64,000 nucleotides of DNA, from contig OU015534.1 in assembly GCA_907165065.1 (NCBI GenBank), positions 15,693,686-15,757,685 of the forward strand, in the 5' to 3' direction. This document shows positions 63,501 through 64,000 of the stretch, piece after piece. Numbering within the stretch: position 1 is the stretch's first letter; each line of letters begins with the position of its first letter. The position numbers and the translations under genes were made by a program. The DNA is from Caprimulgus europaeus (Eukaryota > Chordata > Aves > Caprimulgiformes > Caprimulgidae). Below the pieces are notes generated by a model. The model worked only from the letters and a program-made list of their open reading frames with translations, searched no databases and was not told the origin of the DNA.

Positions 63501-63850
63501 AGCTGGGAGCAATCCACCCAGCCCGCAGCTCTGGGGAAAGAACGCTGCCAGAGGAGGCTGGGGATCACACGAATTGTCCTGGCAGAATACATACAGTTTG
63601 CGATCCAGAAGATTCGCACTTCTACTCTCCACTGTCCCTGCTTTAAGGCACATAAAATAGAGCCTCCTTTCTGATAAGCATTTCCTTCCAGAGCTAAAAC
63701 ATTCCAAGTATTTCACGTGGTAAATACTCATATTTAAAGAGCCATCATCCACTTGGAAGTCACAATACTGTTTGGAAACGTGTAGCGGTAGCTATTTATG
63801 ACATGAGTGGCAGCAAAAAGGGGGAGGAAAAAGAAAATCTTTCCTGGCAG
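60519..63850. other. Intergenic region right of the solo LTR
   Basis: AT-rich up to about 62500, then mixed composition. An ancient LINE relic lies about 62581-62660 and possibly extends to about 62960. Region 63400-63680 has moderate GC, with short ORFs on both strands but no family match. No gene recognised. Confidence 0.6.
62581..62660 (+). mobile_element. Ancient LINE (L2/CR1-like) reverse transcriptase relic
   Basis: Frame 1 from 62581 reads MPVSTWMKIS, one stop, then LRFNLAKMKMMMAG. This resembles the reverse transcriptase segment of L2/CR1-clade LINEs (ISAWMKxxxLKLNxxKTEVLLxG). A weaker VRNAGTW-like word near 62910 could be the next conserved block (VRNLGVxLD). Short, with stops, so an old inactive relic. 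The family is inferred from motif memory. Confidence 0.5.
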
Positions 63851-63879
63851 CTCGCTTACTTTCTGGTTTTTTTCTACAG

Positions 63880-64000
63880 TCTGTTGAGCCACGTAAATAC
63901 AGTTTGCGAGCAGGCGGCAAGTGCGAGGATCCCCGTGTGCACTGCGGGGGTGCAGACCCGGGCGGGACGGCCCGGCGGGCGGCGGCGGGCTTGGCAGGGT
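63880..64000. promoter_or_regulatory. Edge of a second CpG-rich region
   Basis: The last about 100 bases switch sharply to GC-rich, CpG-dense sequence with GGGCGGG-type boxes and a GGCGGCGGGC run, cut by the window end. In human the divergent neighbour of TTLL7 is PRKACB, so this may be the start of its promoter island. That is inference from synteny; no PRKACB exon is visible here. Confidence 0.5.

Overview
This is a vertebrate nuclear window, almost certainly from a bird. The evidence is a spliced gene with vertebrate TTLL7 protein sequence, an avian-type CR1 LINE tail ending in the ATTCTATG motif, a solo LTR of a type common in birds (reads TGTCCTGG... from its 5' end, TG...CA termini), AT-rich introns with long A/T homopolymers, and one sharp CpG island. 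No bacterial, viral or organellar genes are seen.

The one gene that can be proven is TTLL7 (tubulin tyrosine ligase-like 7, a tubulin polyglutamylase) on the minus strand. I assembled 13 coding exons between 27003 (start codon) and 2066. Every junction has AG/GT ends, and all phases close to give 528 continuous residues that align with the N-terminal 60% of human TTLL7 (recalled from memory as 887 aa). This part holds the whole ATP-grasp/TTL catalytic domain and the basic microtubule-binding extension. The remaining C-terminal exons lie beyond the left edge (below position 1).

Layout: 1-2065 is an intron running off the left edge. 2066-27068 holds the coding exons and introns of TTLL7. 27069 to about 45600 is the first, 5'UTR-separating intron (about 18 kb; no coding exon seen). 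About 44990-46520 is a CpG island that is the likely TTLL7 promoter and may be bidirectional. 46520-63850 is AT-rich intergenic DNA with a solo LTR (59870-60518), an ancient LINE reverse-transcriptase relic (about 62581-62660), an 82-bp near-palindromic hairpin (58377-58458) and a possible small first exon near 57001-57116. The last about 120 bases turn abruptly GC/CpG-rich, which looks like the start of a second promoter island. In human the head-to-head neighbour of TTLL7 is PRKACB, so this may be the edge of the PRKACB promoter, but no kinase exon is inside the window.

I found no convincing undescribed multi-gene system. The observations most worth checking are the splice-donor-rich CpG island, the candidate exon at 57001, the structured palindromes at 8451-8513 and 58377-58458, and the 105-bp uninterrupted AAT array.
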